Positions 17,170-27,447 of a DNA stretch of 64,000 nt are shown piece by piece. The notes beneath the pieces were generated by a model. The model saw only the letters and a list, made by a program, of their open reading frames with translations. It made no database searches and was not told where the DNA came from. The stretch's first letter is position 1; the number at the start of each line of letters is the position of its first letter. The translations under genes and the position numbers were made by a program. Source of the stretch: WHSW01 sp963705955 (GTDB lineage: Bacteria; Actinomycetota; Thermoleophilia; Solirubrobacterales; 70-9); NCBI GenBank assembly GCA_963705955.1, contig CAVPLH010000006.1, positions 248,001 through 312,000 on the forward strand, in the 5' to 3' direction.

Positions 17170-18852
17170 CTACGTCGAGATCCTCACCACGGGCAGGGTC
17201 GCCCTGACCCGCGTCCCGCGGCCGACGGATGAGGAGATGCTCAACTCCCCGCCGGCCAGCGCCACGCGCTCGCTCATCCCCAGGAGTCCGAACCCGTCGT
17301 GGGCCGCCTTGTCGTCGAAGCCGACCCCGTCATCCTCGACCGTGATCGCAATCGTTTCACCCGTTTCCTCGACCAGGACTCTGGCCCGGGTCGCTTCGGC
17401 GTGCTTGACGATGTTTGTCAACGCCTCCTGCACGGTCCGATAGACCGTCGCCTCGAGCTCAGGGGTGTGGCGCGTGGGCTCACGACCCGCCTCGTATGCA
17501 AGGTCGATGTCGAGCTCGACTTCGAGCGCGCCTCGCGACTGGACTCGCTCGACCAGAACCTCGACAGCGGCCGCTATGCCCAATTGGTCGAGAGCCGCGG
17601 GGCGCAGCTCCGTGATCAGACCCTGCAGGCCGGCGATGATGCCCTCGACATGTCGATTCGACCGGGCCAGCGCCCGGCGCATCGCCTCGGCGTCGTCGAC
17701 CTGCAAGGCGCTCTCCTGCATCACGTTGAGAGCGCCCAACTCCTGCAGCGTCTCGTCGTGTAGCTCCCGCGCCCAGCGCCGGCGCTCGCGCTCCGAGGCA
17801 GCGATCGAGAGCCGCAGCTTCTCGTCCTCGATCGCCAGGGTGGAGGCGATCGCAGTCGCCGCGCTGGTCGCGAAGGATTCAACGGCGAGCTGGTCATCGG
17901 CGTCGAACTCGGACTCCGGTCCGAGACGGTCGAAGACCGCGAGCACGCCAAGGTCGATGCCGCGCGACCGCAGAGGGACGAGCAGACCCGAAACCGCGTC
18001 GATCCCGCACTCGGCAAAACGGCCCACCGCCCGACCCGCGATGCGCTGGCTGCGACCGGCCCTGAGGACATCGTGGGCCGGCGAATCGCCGCTCGTCAGC
18101 TCTCGGCCGACGAGGTCCTGATCGATCTCGCCGGCGGCCTGCGCCACGCTCATGCCTCGATCACCCTCGACCAGAAGGACGGCGCAAACCCGAGCATCGG
18201 CCAGCGCGCGACCGCGCTTGACCACCAGTTCCAGGACGCGCGGGAGCTCGGTCTCGCCGCCGACCTCGCGGCCCAGCGAAACCGTCGCCTCGAGGCCCCG
18301 GATCGCTCGTTCCAGCTCGCCTCGACGACGCTCGCCGATCTCGTGCGAGCGGGCATTGTCAACGGCGACCGCCGCCCACTCGGCGAGCACGACCAGGAGA
18401 TCCTCATCTTGTTGGTCGAACTCCGCCCCACCTCGCTTCTCGGTCAAATAGAGGTTGCCGAACACCTCCCCGCGGATCATCACGGGGACGCCCAGGAAGG
18501 TCTCCATCGGCGGATGCTCGGCCGGAAACCCGTATGAGCGTGGATGGCCGCTGATCCGCGCCAGACGCAGCGGGCGTGGATCGCGAATCAACTCCCCGAG
18601 GATCCCGTGCCCGCGCGGTAGCGGGCCGATCCTCTCCCGCGCTTCCTCGTCGATCCCGACGAACAGGAAGCGGGCCAGCTCGCGCTTGCTGTCATCGAGG
18701 ACCCCCAGGGCGGCATAGCGTGCGCCCGTCAGCTCACGAGCGGCCTCGAGTACCTGCCTGAGGACCGCTTCGGGGTCGTGCTTGGAGACCAGCCCGCGAC
18801 CGACGTCGAGGAGCCGTTCGAGCTGTCGGGGGTCGAGGCTGGTGGTACTCAT
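17170..18852 (-). CDS. GAF-GAF sensor histidine kinase, DevS/NreB-like
   Basis: 560 residues, no membrane helix. Two GAF domains (about 25-170 and 200-345) are followed by a HisKA_3 dimerisation domain with phospho-acceptor His365 in RELHDETLQELG. A HATPase domain ends the protein (VQEALTNIVKHAEA, EDDGVGFDD, GFGLLGMSERVALAGG). The architecture matches DevS/DosT, where GAF-A binds haem and senses O2, NO and CO; a haem ligand cannot be assigned here by eye. Such kinases signal to NarL-type regulators, and the free regulator at 13995-14660 is the nearest candidate. It diverges from a second tandem UspA gene. Confidence 0.93.
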   Translation of the reverse strand: MSTTSLDPRQLERLLDVGRGLVSKHDPEAVLRQVLEAARELTGARYAALGVLDDSKRELARFLFVGIDEEARERIGPLPRGHGILGELIRDPRPLRLARISGHPRSYGFPAEHPPMETFLGVPVMIRGEVFGNLYLTEKRGGAEFDQQDEDLLVVLAEWAAVAVDNARSHEIGERRRGELERAIRGLEATVSLGREVGGETELPRVLELVVKRGRALADARVCAVLLVEGDRGMSVAQAAGEIDQDLVGRELTSGDSPAHDVLRAGRSQRIAGRAVGRFAECGIDAVSGLLVPLRSRGIDLGVLAVFDRLGPESEFDADDQLAVESFATSAATAIASTLAIEDEKLRLSIAASERERRRWARELHDETLQELGALNVMQESALQVDDAEAMRRALARSNRHVEGIIAGLQGLITELRPAALDQLGIAAAVEVLVERVQSRGALEVELDIDLAYEAGREPTRHTPELEATVYRTVQEALTNIVKHAEATRARVLVEETGETIAITVEDDGVGFDDKAAHDGFGLLGMSERVALAGGELSISSSVGRGTRVRATLPVVRIST

Positions 18853-18883
18853 CCGTGCGCTCTCGACCGGAGCCTATCGTCGC

Positions 18884-18906
18884 GGCTCCGCAGCGAATAC
18901 GGAGCC
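18884..18906. promoter_or_regulatory. Inverted repeat between the divergent kinase and UspA genes
   Basis: GGCTCCG and CGGAGCC form 7-base arms around a 9-base spacer in the 143-base divergent gap. The position suits an operator acting on either promoter. Its sequence differs from the repeat at 17082, so a common regulator is not shown. Confidence 0.35.
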
Positions 18907-18995
18907 AAATCCCTGCTCAGCGCCGATGCGACGTCGATCGGAGATCCCTAGCTTGGAGCTCGAGCCCGCGAGCAACCAAACGTGGACGGAGAGGC

Positions 18996-19928
18996 ATGCA
19001 GCGCAAGATCATCATCGGCTATGACCCCGAGCAGAGCAGCGCGGACGCCCTGCGTCTCGGTCGTGTCCTCACCGAGCTCCTGGCGGCAGCTCCGATCGTC
19101 GTAAGCGCCCTTCCGTGGCCGAGCTATCTGATCGGTCTCGCGGACCTGCAGAAGCAGGTCGACGCCGAGATGGCGAAGCCCTTTGCCGTCGTCCGCGACC
19201 AGCTGGGCGACCTCGGGGTCGAGACCCGCGCCCTGGCGAGCCCGTCGGCCGCCCTGGCTTTGCACGAGCTGGCCGAGCAGGAAAGCGCGGACGTGATCGT
19301 TCTCGGCTCCTCTCATCGGGGCCCGATCGGACGTACGCTGGCCGGCAGCGTCGGCGAGTCGCTGATGCAGGGCGCTTCCTGTGCGATCGCGATCGCCCCC
19401 CGGGGCTACGGTGAGCGTGGCCCGGAGGGCCTGCTTCGTATCGCCGTCGCCTTCGACGGTTCGCCCGAGGCATGGACCGCGCTCGAGACCGCGATCGGCT
19501 TCGCCGAGCGCTGCCACGGAGAGTTGACGGTGATCTCAGTGGCCGACTATTCGCGCTACGGGTACGCGGCCGCATGGTCGATTCTGAGCGCCGGCGAGTT
19601 TGAAGACGCGGAGCGCGAGGGAAAGCGGCGATTGCTGGAGCTCGCGCTCGGGCGCGTGCCTTCGGGCCTCGCGAGCGAAGGCAGGATCCCCACCGGGGAC
19701 CCGGGCTCGGTATTGAGCGAGCTGAGCGGTGAGTTCGACTTGGTGGTCAGTGGGTCACGAGCGTATGGACCGTTGCGGCGAACCTTGCTCGGCAGCACGA
19801 CTCGCAAGCTGATCAGAGCGTCGGACTGCCCGGTCCTGGTTCTCCCTCGCGCGGTCGGGGTCGATCCGTTCGGCCTTCGCGACCCGAGCAGCAGCCGAAG
19901 CGGGGACGCCGATCGCGCCACTGCCTGA
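18996..19928 (+). CDS. Tandem universal stress protein (two UspA domains)
   Basis: 310 residues from ATG 18996, preceded by GGAGAGG. Domain 1 (RKIIIGYDPEQSSADAL) has the ATP loop GSSHRGPIGRTLAGSVGES. Domain 2 (IAVAFDGSPEAWTALE) has GSRAYGPLRRTLLGSTTRKL. Both keep the glycine pattern of ATP-binding Usps. It is a clear paralogue of 16017-17012. A frame extending upstream to 18855 is open but has no support. It ends directly against the convergent DUF47 gene with no gap. Probably induced together with the kinase/regulator system nearby (inference). Confidence 0.92.
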   Translation: MQRKIIIGYDPEQSSADALRLGRVLTELLAAAPIVVSALPWPSYLIGLADLQKQVDAEMAKPFAVVRDQLGDLGVETRALASPSAALALHELAEQESADVIVLGSSHRGPIGRTLAGSVGESLMQGASCAIAIAPRGYGERGPEGLLRIAVAFDGSPEAWTALETAIGFAERCHGELTVISVADYSRYGYAAAWSILSAGEFEDAEREGKRRLLELALGRVPSGLASEGRIPTGDPGSVLSELSGEFDLVVSGSRAYGPLRRTLLGSTTRKLIRASDCPVLVLPRAVGVDPFGLRDPSSSRSGDADRATA

Positions 19929-20540
19929 TCAAGTCTGCTTCATCACCGCGTAGACGACCCGCTCGGCTACGTCGACCACGGTCTCTCCGATGCGCGCGCA
20001 ACGTCGATAGAGCTCACGGCGCGTGATCCGCTCGCGCATCTCCTCGACCTCGAGCAGGGCCCCCATGCCCTCGTAGTAAGCGGCATCGAGTCGTTCGATG
20101 GCTGCGATCGCCGCGTCGGCGTCGTGGATTGCCTCGTCGCGATCGGAGCCAAGGTGTGCGATCGCATCGTCGATCCGCCGTAACGCCTCCCCGAGCAGGG
20201 CCGCCATCTCGGCGATCCCGGCATCGGCCGCGCAAGCCATCACCTCCGATTCGCTGATCAGAGCGCTCATGTGCTTCAGCACCCAGTCGATCCCGCGCGA
20301 AAGCGCGAACACGTCTTCGGGCTCGAGCGGGGTGACGAACGCTGCCTGCAACGCCTCGAGCAGTTCACGCTTCGCCTTGTCGCCACGATCCTCCGCCCGC
20401 CGAAGCGTTTCAGCGCGGGATCGATCGCCGGCAGCCCAGGCAGCGAACGCGTCCGCGCCCTCGATCGCGACTGCGATCTGCCGGCGGACGAGGCCGAGCA
20501 CGTCCGGCGTCGCCGGCAAGAACCACCGCAACGGCTTCAC
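19929..20540 (-). CDS. DUF47 / PhoU-like accessory protein of the PiT transporter
   Basis: 203 residues, all helical, with repeated acidic-residue helices typical of PhoU-like DUF47 proteins (EDRGDKAKRELLEALQ, LEPEDVFALSRGIDWVL, ARIGETVVDVAERVVYAV). The GTG at 20540 is fixed by the GTGA overlap with the pit stop and by the family N-terminus RWFLPATPDVLG. DUF47 proteins accompany PiT transporters and are thought to regulate phosphate uptake by contact with the transporter. Confidence 0.9.
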   Translation of the reverse strand: MKPLRWFLPATPDVLGLVRRQIAVAIEGADAFAAWAAGDRSRAETLRRAEDRGDKAKRELLEALQAAFVTPLEPEDVFALSRGIDWVLKHMSALISESEVMACAADAGIAEMAALLGEALRRIDDAIAHLGSDRDEAIHDADAAIAAIERLDAAYYEGMGALLEVEEMRERITRRELYRRCARIGETVVDVAERVVYAVMKQT

Positions 20541-21547
20541 GTCAGCCCCCGCCAGACGACGAGGATCGCCGCCGCGAGCGCCGCCGTCGCCGGCAGGGTC
20601 ACCAGCCAAGCGAGGCTCATTCGGCGAACGATCGCCCAGTGGACGTGGTGCCAGCGCCCGTATCCGATTCCGATTCCGACGATCGAGGACGCGACGACCT
20701 GCGTTGTCGATGTCGGCGCCCCGACGATCGACGCGCTGAGGATGACGCCCGCACTAGAGCTCTGACTCGCCAACCCGTCGATTGGCTCGATCCGGTAGAT
20801 GCGCCGGCCCACGGTGCGAATGATCCTCCATCCGCCGAGTGCCGTGCCCGCGGTCAGGGCCGCGGCGCAGATCACCACCACCCAGGTAGGCGCGGCGAGG
20901 GAGTCGAGATCGCCCTCCGCCAGCAGTAGTGCGGCGATCACTCCGACCGACTTCTGGGCGTCGTTGGCGCCGTGACTGAAGGCGAGCGCCGCCGACATCA
21001 CCCACTCGCCGCCGCCGACGGGAGCATGCCAGCGGCGCGTCGCCCGTCGGCCGAGTCGGCGCACGGTGCGGATGACCACGAACGCGCCGAGGGCACCGAG
21101 CGGCGGCGAGATCGCAAGCGCGATCAGCGTCCCGAAGACCCCTACGGGCTGCAGTCCGTCTAGCCCGCCCCAGTTGACCGCGCTCGTCCCGCCCTCGATC
21201 AGCGCCGCGCCCACGAGCCCTCCGACCAGGGCATGCCCAGAGCTCGAGGGGAGCCCGAGCCTCCAGGTCAGCATGTTCCAGGTCACCGCGGCAGCGAGGC
21301 CCGATCCGATCACCTCGACGGTCGCCGCGGGGGAGACGGTGACGATCCCGCCGATCGTTGTCGCGACGGCCGCACCGACCAGCAGTGGTCCGAGCAGGTT
21401 GAAGACCGAAGCGAGGACGATTGCCTGGGCGGGGCGCGCGGCGCGAGTCGCGACCAGGGTCGCGATAGCGTTCGAGGCGTCGTGCAGGCCGTTGGTAGCC
21501 GCGAAGGCGACTGCGAGCAGGATCGCGATCGCAAGCCCGGCGTCCAC
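20537..21547 (-). CDS. pit: PiT-family inorganic phosphate transporter
   Basis: 336 residues with about ten membrane helices and the two inverted signature repeats of the family: GLHDASNAIATLVATRA at the N-terminus and AFSHGANDAQKSVGVIAALL in the second half. SSSGHALVGGLVGAAL and GAPTSTTQVVASSIVG are also characteristic. It imports phosphate, or metal-phosphate, using the proton or sodium gradient. The start is GTG 21547. It is coupled to DUF47, and its promoter must lie in, or overlap the start of, the divergent flavoprotein gene. Confidence 0.94.
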   Translation of the reverse strand: MDAGLAIAILLAVAFAATNGLHDASNAIATLVATRAARPAQAIVLASVFNLLGPLLVGAAVATTIGGIVTVSPAATVEVIGSGLAAAVTWNMLTWRLGLPSSSGHALVGGLVGAALIEGGTSAVNWGGLDGLQPVGVFGTLIALAISPPLGALGAFVVIRTVRRLGRRATRRWHAPVGGGEWVMSAALAFSHGANDAQKSVGVIAALLLAEGDLDSLAAPTWVVVICAAALTAGTALGGWRIIRTVGRRIYRIEPIDGLASQSSSAGVILSASIVGAPTSTTQVVASSIVGIGIGYGRWHHVHWAIVRRMSLAWLVTLPATAALAAAILVVWRGLT

Positions 21548-21594
21548 GGCGCGACTCTATGACGGCAGTCGACATCTTGGATTTTGGAGAAGTG

Positions 21595-23200
21595 GTGACG
21601 ACGAGCACCGGCGGACAACAGCGATCGAGGTTGCGGGTCCTGATCGCAGGGGCAGGCGTCGCCGGACTGGAGGCGCTGCTCGCCCTCCGGGCGCACGCTG
21701 AGGATCTCGTAGATCTTCACCTTCTGGCGCCGAACGACACATTCGTCTACCGGCCACTGCTGGTCGCCGAGCCGTTCGGGATTGCCACCAGGACCACTCT
21801 CGATCTGGGGCCGATCGTCGCCGATGCGCAGGTGCGCCGCACCCGCGACGCGTTGGCGGGGATCGACGGCGGCGAGCGCACCGTTACCACGACCACGGGC
21901 GCGAAGCTCTCCTACGACGCGCTCGTCGTCGCTCCCGGGGCGAGACCCGTCGAGGTCCTCCCCGGTGCCCTGACGTTCAGCGGACGAGACGAGCGCTCGC
22001 GATTCGCCGGCGTCCTCGGCGAGCTCGGGCGCCGCGCCATGAAGCGGCTCGTGTTCGTGGTCCCTCGCGAGGCGACCTGGGCGATCGCAGCCTACGAGCT
22101 GGCGCTGCTGACCGCCGCCGAGCGTGATGTCCGCCGCCTCAGCGGCGTCGAGCTCACCCTGGTCACGCACGAGCCGGCCCCGCTGAGCCTGTTCGGAACC
22201 GCGGCTTCGGAGCTTGTCTCGTCTCAACTCGAGGAGGCGGGCGTCGGCCTCCGCGTCTCGAGTGTCGCGGAGCGGTTCGAGGGTGACGAGCTGTCGCTCG
22301 CCGACGGAGATCGTCTACAGGCAGACGAGGTGGTCGCATTGCCGGCGCTCGAGGTTCCGCCTCTCCCCGGGTTGCCCCAAGGCAGGCGGGGGTTCGTGAT
22401 CACCGACACCGGCATGCACGTCTTCGGGCTCGACGACGTATGGGCCGCGGGGGACGTGACGTCGTTTCCGATCAAGCAGGGTGGGCTCGCCACTCAGCAG
22501 GCCGACGTCGCCGCGTGCTCGATCGCCGCCCGCGCCGGCGCGCACGTCCCGGCGGAGCCCTTCGAGCCGGTCTTGCGCGCGGCGCTGATCACCGGTGGCG
22601 CCCCACAATTCTTGCGCTCGCGCCTGCCGGGCCATGATCTCAGCCGAAACGTCCGTCGGTCGTGCGCTGTGGTCGCCGCCCGAGAAGCTCGCCGGCAACT
22701 ACCTGGGCCCTTATCTCTCCCGGGCCATGCACGACACGGCCTCGGGGCAGTTCGTCGATGTCGATCCGTCAGCCGATCCGGAAGCCCAGGCGGGTGAGCA
22801 CGCCGCCGCGGTCCGGCTCCTGCTGGCGGCGGCCGATGCCGATGCCGGGGTCGGGGATTTCGAGGGCGCTCTGCGATGGCTCGCCCTCGTTGAGCAACTG
22901 GACCTCGTTCTTCCTCCCGAGCACGTGGCGCTCCGATTTCAGTGGGCACACAGGCTTGACAGCAGTCTCGCTCCCGATGCGGCGACGCGCCGCATCGAGC
23001 CGCGGTTCGATAGCGCCGCGTCCGCGATCAGCGACCTGCAGAGAAGGCTCGGGTGGCTACGGGAGATCGAGCATCGCTCCGAGGCAGAGATGAAGGATGA
23101 GCTCGCCCATCTGGACGCCGGGATGGAGCACCTGGTCGCGCTCTCGCGCCGGACAGGCGTCTACTCTCGACGCGCCTCGCCCCCGGAAGCGTCCCGATGA
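21595..23200 (+). CDS. SQR-like FAD oxidoreductase with a C-terminal helical extension, frameshifted
   Basis: A paralogue of 14762-16039. It has the FAD motif LRVLIAGAGVAGLEALLAL and the shared C-terminal segment DVWAAGDVTSFPIKQGGLAT, with no SQR cysteine triad. After a frame change near 22640 it continues (ALWSPPEKLAGNYLGPYLS) into about 170 extra residues. These are predicted helical and TPR-like (GDFEGALRWLALVEQLDLVL, then a coiled-coil-like RRLGWLREIEHRSEAEMKDE). GTG 21595 is preferred because GGAGA sits 5 bases upstream; ATG 21559 is possible but lies only 11 bases from the divergent pit start. PPDK follows 16 bases downstream, so the two are probably co-transcribed. Confidence 0.8.
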
Positions 23201-23216
23201 ACCGGAGTCGCGTCCG

Positions 23217-25925
23217 GTGAAGGCGTCTGCCGATGCGCCGCCCACTCCGACGAAGTGGGTCTACGACGCGATCGATGGATCGGCGAGCATGCGCGATCTG
23301 CTTGGGGGAAAGGGGGCGAACTTCGCCGAGATGAGCCATGTTCTGGGGCCAGGCTCGGTCCCAGGCGGGTTCACGATCACGACCGCAGCATGCGTCGCCT
23401 ACATGCGCAGCGGCCGCACGCCGCCGGGGATGGACGGGCAGGTCGCGGACGCGATCTCCCGTCTCGAGACCGAGACCGGAAAACGGCTCGGGGATCCTGA
23501 CGACCCCCTGCTCGTTGCGGTGCGTTCAGGTGCGCGCGTCTCGATGCCCGGGATGCTGGACACCGTCTTGAACCTGGGGTTGAACGACGACTCGGTCGCG
23601 GGGCTGGCCCGACGTAGCGGGGACGAGCGTTTCGCCTGGGACTGCTATCGGCGCTTCTTGCAGATGTTCGGCAACGTTGTCCGGGGAATCGATGTCGCGA
23701 CCTATGAGCAGGCGATCGAAGCGGTAAAGATCACGCACGGCGTACGACTCGATACGGAGCTCGGAGTCCCGCAACTGCGTGAGCTTGCCGGCCGCTTCAA
23801 GGAGCTGTTTCGGGAACGGGCGGACGGACAGTTCCCGACCGAGCCCGAAGAGCAGCTTGATGAGGCGATCGGCGCCGTGTTCGACTCCTGGAACGGCGAG
23901 CGCGCGATCGAGTACCGGCGGCTGAATCGGATCCCCGACGACTGGGGGACCGCGGTCAACGTCCAGCAGATGGTCTACGGAAACATGGGGACGAGTTCCG
24001 GCTCCGGGGTCGCGTTCAGTCGCGACGAGCTCACCGGCGCACCCGCACCGTCGGGCGATTTCTTGCTCAACGCCCAGGGCGAGGATGTCGTCTCGGGCGT
24101 GCGCAACACCCGGGATCTCTCCGAGCTGGCCGAGCTGATGCCGGACGTGCACCGGGAGCTGATCGATGTTCTGCGCCGCCTCGAGCGTCATTTCGGGGAC
24201 ATGCAGGATGTCGAGTTCACGGTCGAGGACGGCCACCTCTACATCCTTCAGGCCCGGAATGCGAAACGTCCAGCGCAGGCCGCCGTGCGGTTCGCCGCCG
24301 ATGCTGTCGGCGAAGGCCTGCTGGACGAGGGCGCGGCGTTGCTGACGCTCGACCCGGACACGCTCGAAACGCTGCTTCACCCGACCTTCGACCCGGAGGC
24401 CGAGTTCCGCGTACTGACCCGTGGCGTCGCCGCGTCTCCCGGGGGGGCCGGTGGCGCGATCGTCTTCAGCGCCGAGGACGCGGTCGCGCGCGCCGCTTCG
24501 GGAGCCGACGTCATTCTCGTACGGTCGTTCACCGAGGCCGAGGACGTTGCGGGGTTTCAGGCCGCCCGCGGGATCCTGACTTCGGAGGGCGGCAAGGCCT
24601 CGCACGCGGCGCTGGTCGCTCGCGGGATGGGTCGACCCTGCGTCTGTGGCGCCTCGGAGCTGAAGATCGACCATGAACGGGGGTTGGCGACCGTCGGAGA
24701 TCTCGTGCTCCGGGAGGGCGATTGGATCGCGATCGACGGTTCCACCGGTCGGATCACGACCGACAAGGTTCCCCTGCGCCGACCGGAACCGAGCGGTGAG
24801 TTCGAAACGGTCTTGCTGTGGTCCGATCAGTTGAGCCGGATCGGCGTGCGCGCGAACGCGGACACGCCCGAGGACGCCGATCAGGCGCGACGGCTGGGAG
24901 CGCAGGGCGTCGGTCTCTGCCGCACCGAGCACATGTTCATGGCGCCGGAGCGGCAACCGGTGATGCGGCGCATGATCATGGCCGCCGATGCGCGCGAGCG
25001 GCGTCGTGCGCTCGACGAACTCGAGCCGATGCAGCAGGCCGACTTCGAGGGAATCTTCCGGGCAATGTCGGGCCTGCCGGTGACCATCCGCCTGCTCGAT
25101 CCACCGCTACACGAGTTCCTTCCCGACGCCGGCGAGCTGATGGTCGAGATCGAGCGGCTCTCGCAGAAACCGGCGGGTGGCCGCCTCGCAGAAGCCGAGC
25201 GCGAACTGCGGCGGGTTCGGGAACTGGAGGAGACCAACCCGATGCTCGGGACGCGTGGATGCCGGCTCGCAATCTCGTTTCCGGAGATCTACGAGATGCA
25301 GGTGCGCGCCATCGTCCGCGCCGCGGTCGCGCTCCAAGACGAGGGCGAGACTCCGAGCGTGGGAATCATGATTCCGCTCGTCGACTATGCGGCCGAGGTC
25401 GAGCGCATGCGCGAATTGCTCACGCGCACCGCGGAGGCGACGTTCGCCGACGGCGGGACGACCGCGGCGCAAGTGCCGATCGGGACGATGATCGAGCTGC
25501 CACGAGCCTGTCTCGCCGCGGGCGCAATCGCGCTCGTCGCCGACTTCTTCAGCTTCGGCACCAACGATTTGACGCAGACGTCCCTGGGGTTCTCACGTGA
25601 CGACGCCGAGGGGGGATTCCTCGCTGACTATCTACGCGCGAGGATCATCGATTCGAGCCCGTTCGAATCAATAGACGTGGAGGGGGTCGGCGAGCTGGTT
25701 CGTATGGCGGTCGAGCGCGGCCGCCGAGCCAAGCCGGAGCTCGAAGTCGGGGTCTGTGGAGAACATGGCGGGGATCCGCGCAGCATCAGGTTCTTCGCCG
25801 AAGCGCGTCTCGACTACGTCAGCTGCTCCCCGTATCGAGTCCCGATCGCCCGCATCGCGGCAGCGCAAGCCGCATTGCAGGAGGATCGAGCCGCGACCGC
25901 GCTGGACGCACGCGGCAAGATCTAG
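23217..25925 (+). CDS. ppdK: Pyruvate, phosphate dikinase
   Basis: 902 residues from GTG 23217, close to the family length. The N-terminal ATP-grasp domain includes LLGGKGANFAEMSHV. The phosphohistidine domain has GGKASHAALVARGMGRPCV, where the transferred phosphate sits on the His. The C-terminal PEP/pyruvate barrel carries GVGLCRTEHMF, FGTNDLTQTSLGFSRDD and the catalytic Cys in VCGEHGGDP. It interconverts pyruvate, ATP and Pi with PEP, AMP and PPi. With the ferredoxin-linked oxidoreductase and gap it gives a reversible glycolytic/gluconeogenic route for energy-poor growth. A start further upstream at 23097 would overlap the flavoprotein and is not favoured. Confidence 0.95.
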   Translation: MKASADAPPTPTKWVYDAIDGSASMRDLLGGKGANFAEMSHVLGPGSVPGGFTITTAACVAYMRSGRTPPGMDGQVADAISRLETETGKRLGDPDDPLLVAVRSGARVSMPGMLDTVLNLGLNDDSVAGLARRSGDERFAWDCYRRFLQMFGNVVRGIDVATYEQAIEAVKITHGVRLDTELGVPQLRELAGRFKELFRERADGQFPTEPEEQLDEAIGAVFDSWNGERAIEYRRLNRIPDDWGTAVNVQQMVYGNMGTSSGSGVAFSRDELTGAPAPSGDFLLNAQGEDVVSGVRNTRDLSELAELMPDVHRELIDVLRRLERHFGDMQDVEFTVEDGHLYILQARNAKRPAQAAVRFAADAVGEGLLDEGAALLTLDPDTLETLLHPTFDPEAEFRVLTRGVAASPGGAGGAIVFSAEDAVARAASGADVILVRSFTEAEDVAGFQAARGILTSEGGKASHAALVARGMGRPCVCGASELKIDHERGLATVGDLVLREGDWIAIDGSTGRITTDKVPLRRPEPSGEFETVLLWSDQLSRIGVRANADTPEDADQARRLGAQGVGLCRTEHMFMAPERQPVMRRMIMAADARERRRALDELEPMQQADFEGIFRAMSGLPVTIRLLDPPLHEFLPDAGELMVEIERLSQKPAGGRLAEAERELRRVRELEETNPMLGTRGCRLAISFPEIYEMQVRAIVRAAVALQDEGETPSVGIMIPLVDYAAEVERMRELLTRTAEATFADGGTTAAQVPIGTMIELPRACLAAGAIALVADFFSFGTNDLTQTSLGFSRDDAEGGFLADYLRARIIDSSPFESIDVEGVGELVRMAVERGRRAKPELEVGVCGEHGGDPRSIRFFAEARLDYVSCSPYRVPIARIAAAQAALQEDRAATALDARGKI

Positions 25926-27341
25926 TCCGCGGCAAGCATGCGCTCGATCAGCGCCAGGTACTCGACCAGATGGCGGGTTCCGAGGGATGAGGCGCGGACG
26001 CTCTCGCGCGCGGCGACGCCGATCGCACGCGCGCGTTGGGGATCATCGAGCAACCCCTGGATCGCCGCGCCGACCGCTCTGAGGTCGGTCGGGTCGTCGA
26101 TCAGCAACCCCGATTCCCCGTCGACGATCTGGTCCTGTATGCCGCCGATCCGGCTCGCCACGACCGGACGCGCCTTCCACATCGCCTCGGCGACGGTGAG
26201 GCCGAAACCCTCGGCGAGGCTCTTCTGAACGACAACGTCGGCGCGGCGTTGTATGGCGTTGACCATCGCCGCGTTCTCGTCGACATCCTCCATCGGCAGA
26301 GAGGCGAGGTGGATGCGTGCCTTCAGCGCACCCGCCAGCGCCGCACACTCGGCCTGGACCGCGGCCAGGACCTCAGCGCCCTCCGGATCGTCGGCGACCC
26401 CGGTAACCGACGGCCCGGCAAGGAGCAGGTGGGCGTCGGGGTGCCGGACAGTATTCAGCGAAGCAACGCACGACACCGACCGGGTCCTTGAGCTGGTCCC
26501 AGCGTGACACCTGCACGACGAGCGGCGAGTCGTCTGGCACCGGACCGGCCTGGTCGAGCTCGGCGGCGCGATCGACGCGTCCCGGGGTCCCGTCCTGCCG
26601 AATGAACGATGGCGCCGCCCCTGTCTGTTCAGCGATCCCGATGCGGCCCAATATCGCCCGCATCGCTTCGGGCTCCATGTCCTGATTCTTGGGAGAAAAG
26701 GCGTCGATCGATGGCGCCACCAGCCACAGCTTTTCGGCGTCGAGGCCCTCCCAGACGAAGCTGCGGCGCGAGAAAATGCAGGCATCGGCTTGCTCGACGT
26801 AGGGCAGTAGAAAGGTCCATGCCGCTCGCACCAGGTCGGTCGGATGATCGACACCGACGTGACAGCGCCAGACGACATGCGCTCCGGTCAGCCGCATCGA
26901 ATCGACGAGTCCCGCCGTCTGCGGATCGTGCAAATACACGATGTCGTCGCTGCCGACGATTCGGCTGAGCGCGGCGCCGCTCGCCGCGAGGGTCGCCTCG
27001 TAGACGTCGCGCTCTGCGTCGCCGAGACTGCCGCCGTCACCGTCCGCGCCGTGCAGGTGGTTGTGGATGCGCTTCGTGATCGCGAAGAACTCCGCGTTGC
27101 CCTCGATCGTCAGCCAGCGAACGTCGACGCCGGCACCCCGCGCGTAGGCGAGCAGGGACTGGAGCATCTCCGCCACGCCTCCGCCGCGGGCGGTCGAATT
27201 GACGTGCCAGACGACGCGGCCTGCGAGCGTGCTTCCGGCACGGCGCACGGCTGCCTCGACCTCCGAGTAGTCGTCTCCGAGCAACGCCTTGAAGCGGTCC
27301 GGTGACGCGGGTGCAATCGGGACCTCGCTCAGGGCCGCCAC
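25922..27341 (-). CDS. treT: Retaining trehalose synthase, TreT-type GT4 glycosyltransferase, frameshifted
   Basis: About 472 residues across two frames. N-terminal signatures are VVWHVNSTARGGGVAEMLQS and WLTIEGNAEFFAITKRIHN. The donor domain has HLLLAGPSVTGVADDPEGAE, RADVVVQKSLAEGFGLTVAE and ARPVVASRIGGIQDQI. TreT makes trehalose from NDP-glucose and glucose in one step. The frame changes near 26455, in FAEY/TVRHPDAH, and homology continues through it. GTG 27341 is the most likely start (AALSEVPIAPASPDRFKALL); the longer frame is Arg-rich shadow. Its stop overlaps the ppdK stop tail to tail. Trehalose fits the stress theme of the block. Confidence 0.85.
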
Positions 27342-27447
27342 GAGCGAGACACTAGCTGGGCGTCGATTGCTCTGGCGCAGCCGGTCGGCTCTCCCTACCG
27401 CGTCCCGGTGGCCAGGATCGCCGCCGCGCAGGCGGCGATGGACGCGG

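Noticed and set aside
23097..23216. Upstream start for PPDK
   Set aside because: It would overlap the end of the flavoprotein by about 100 bases with a non-conserved extension; GTG 23217 gives the family N-terminus.
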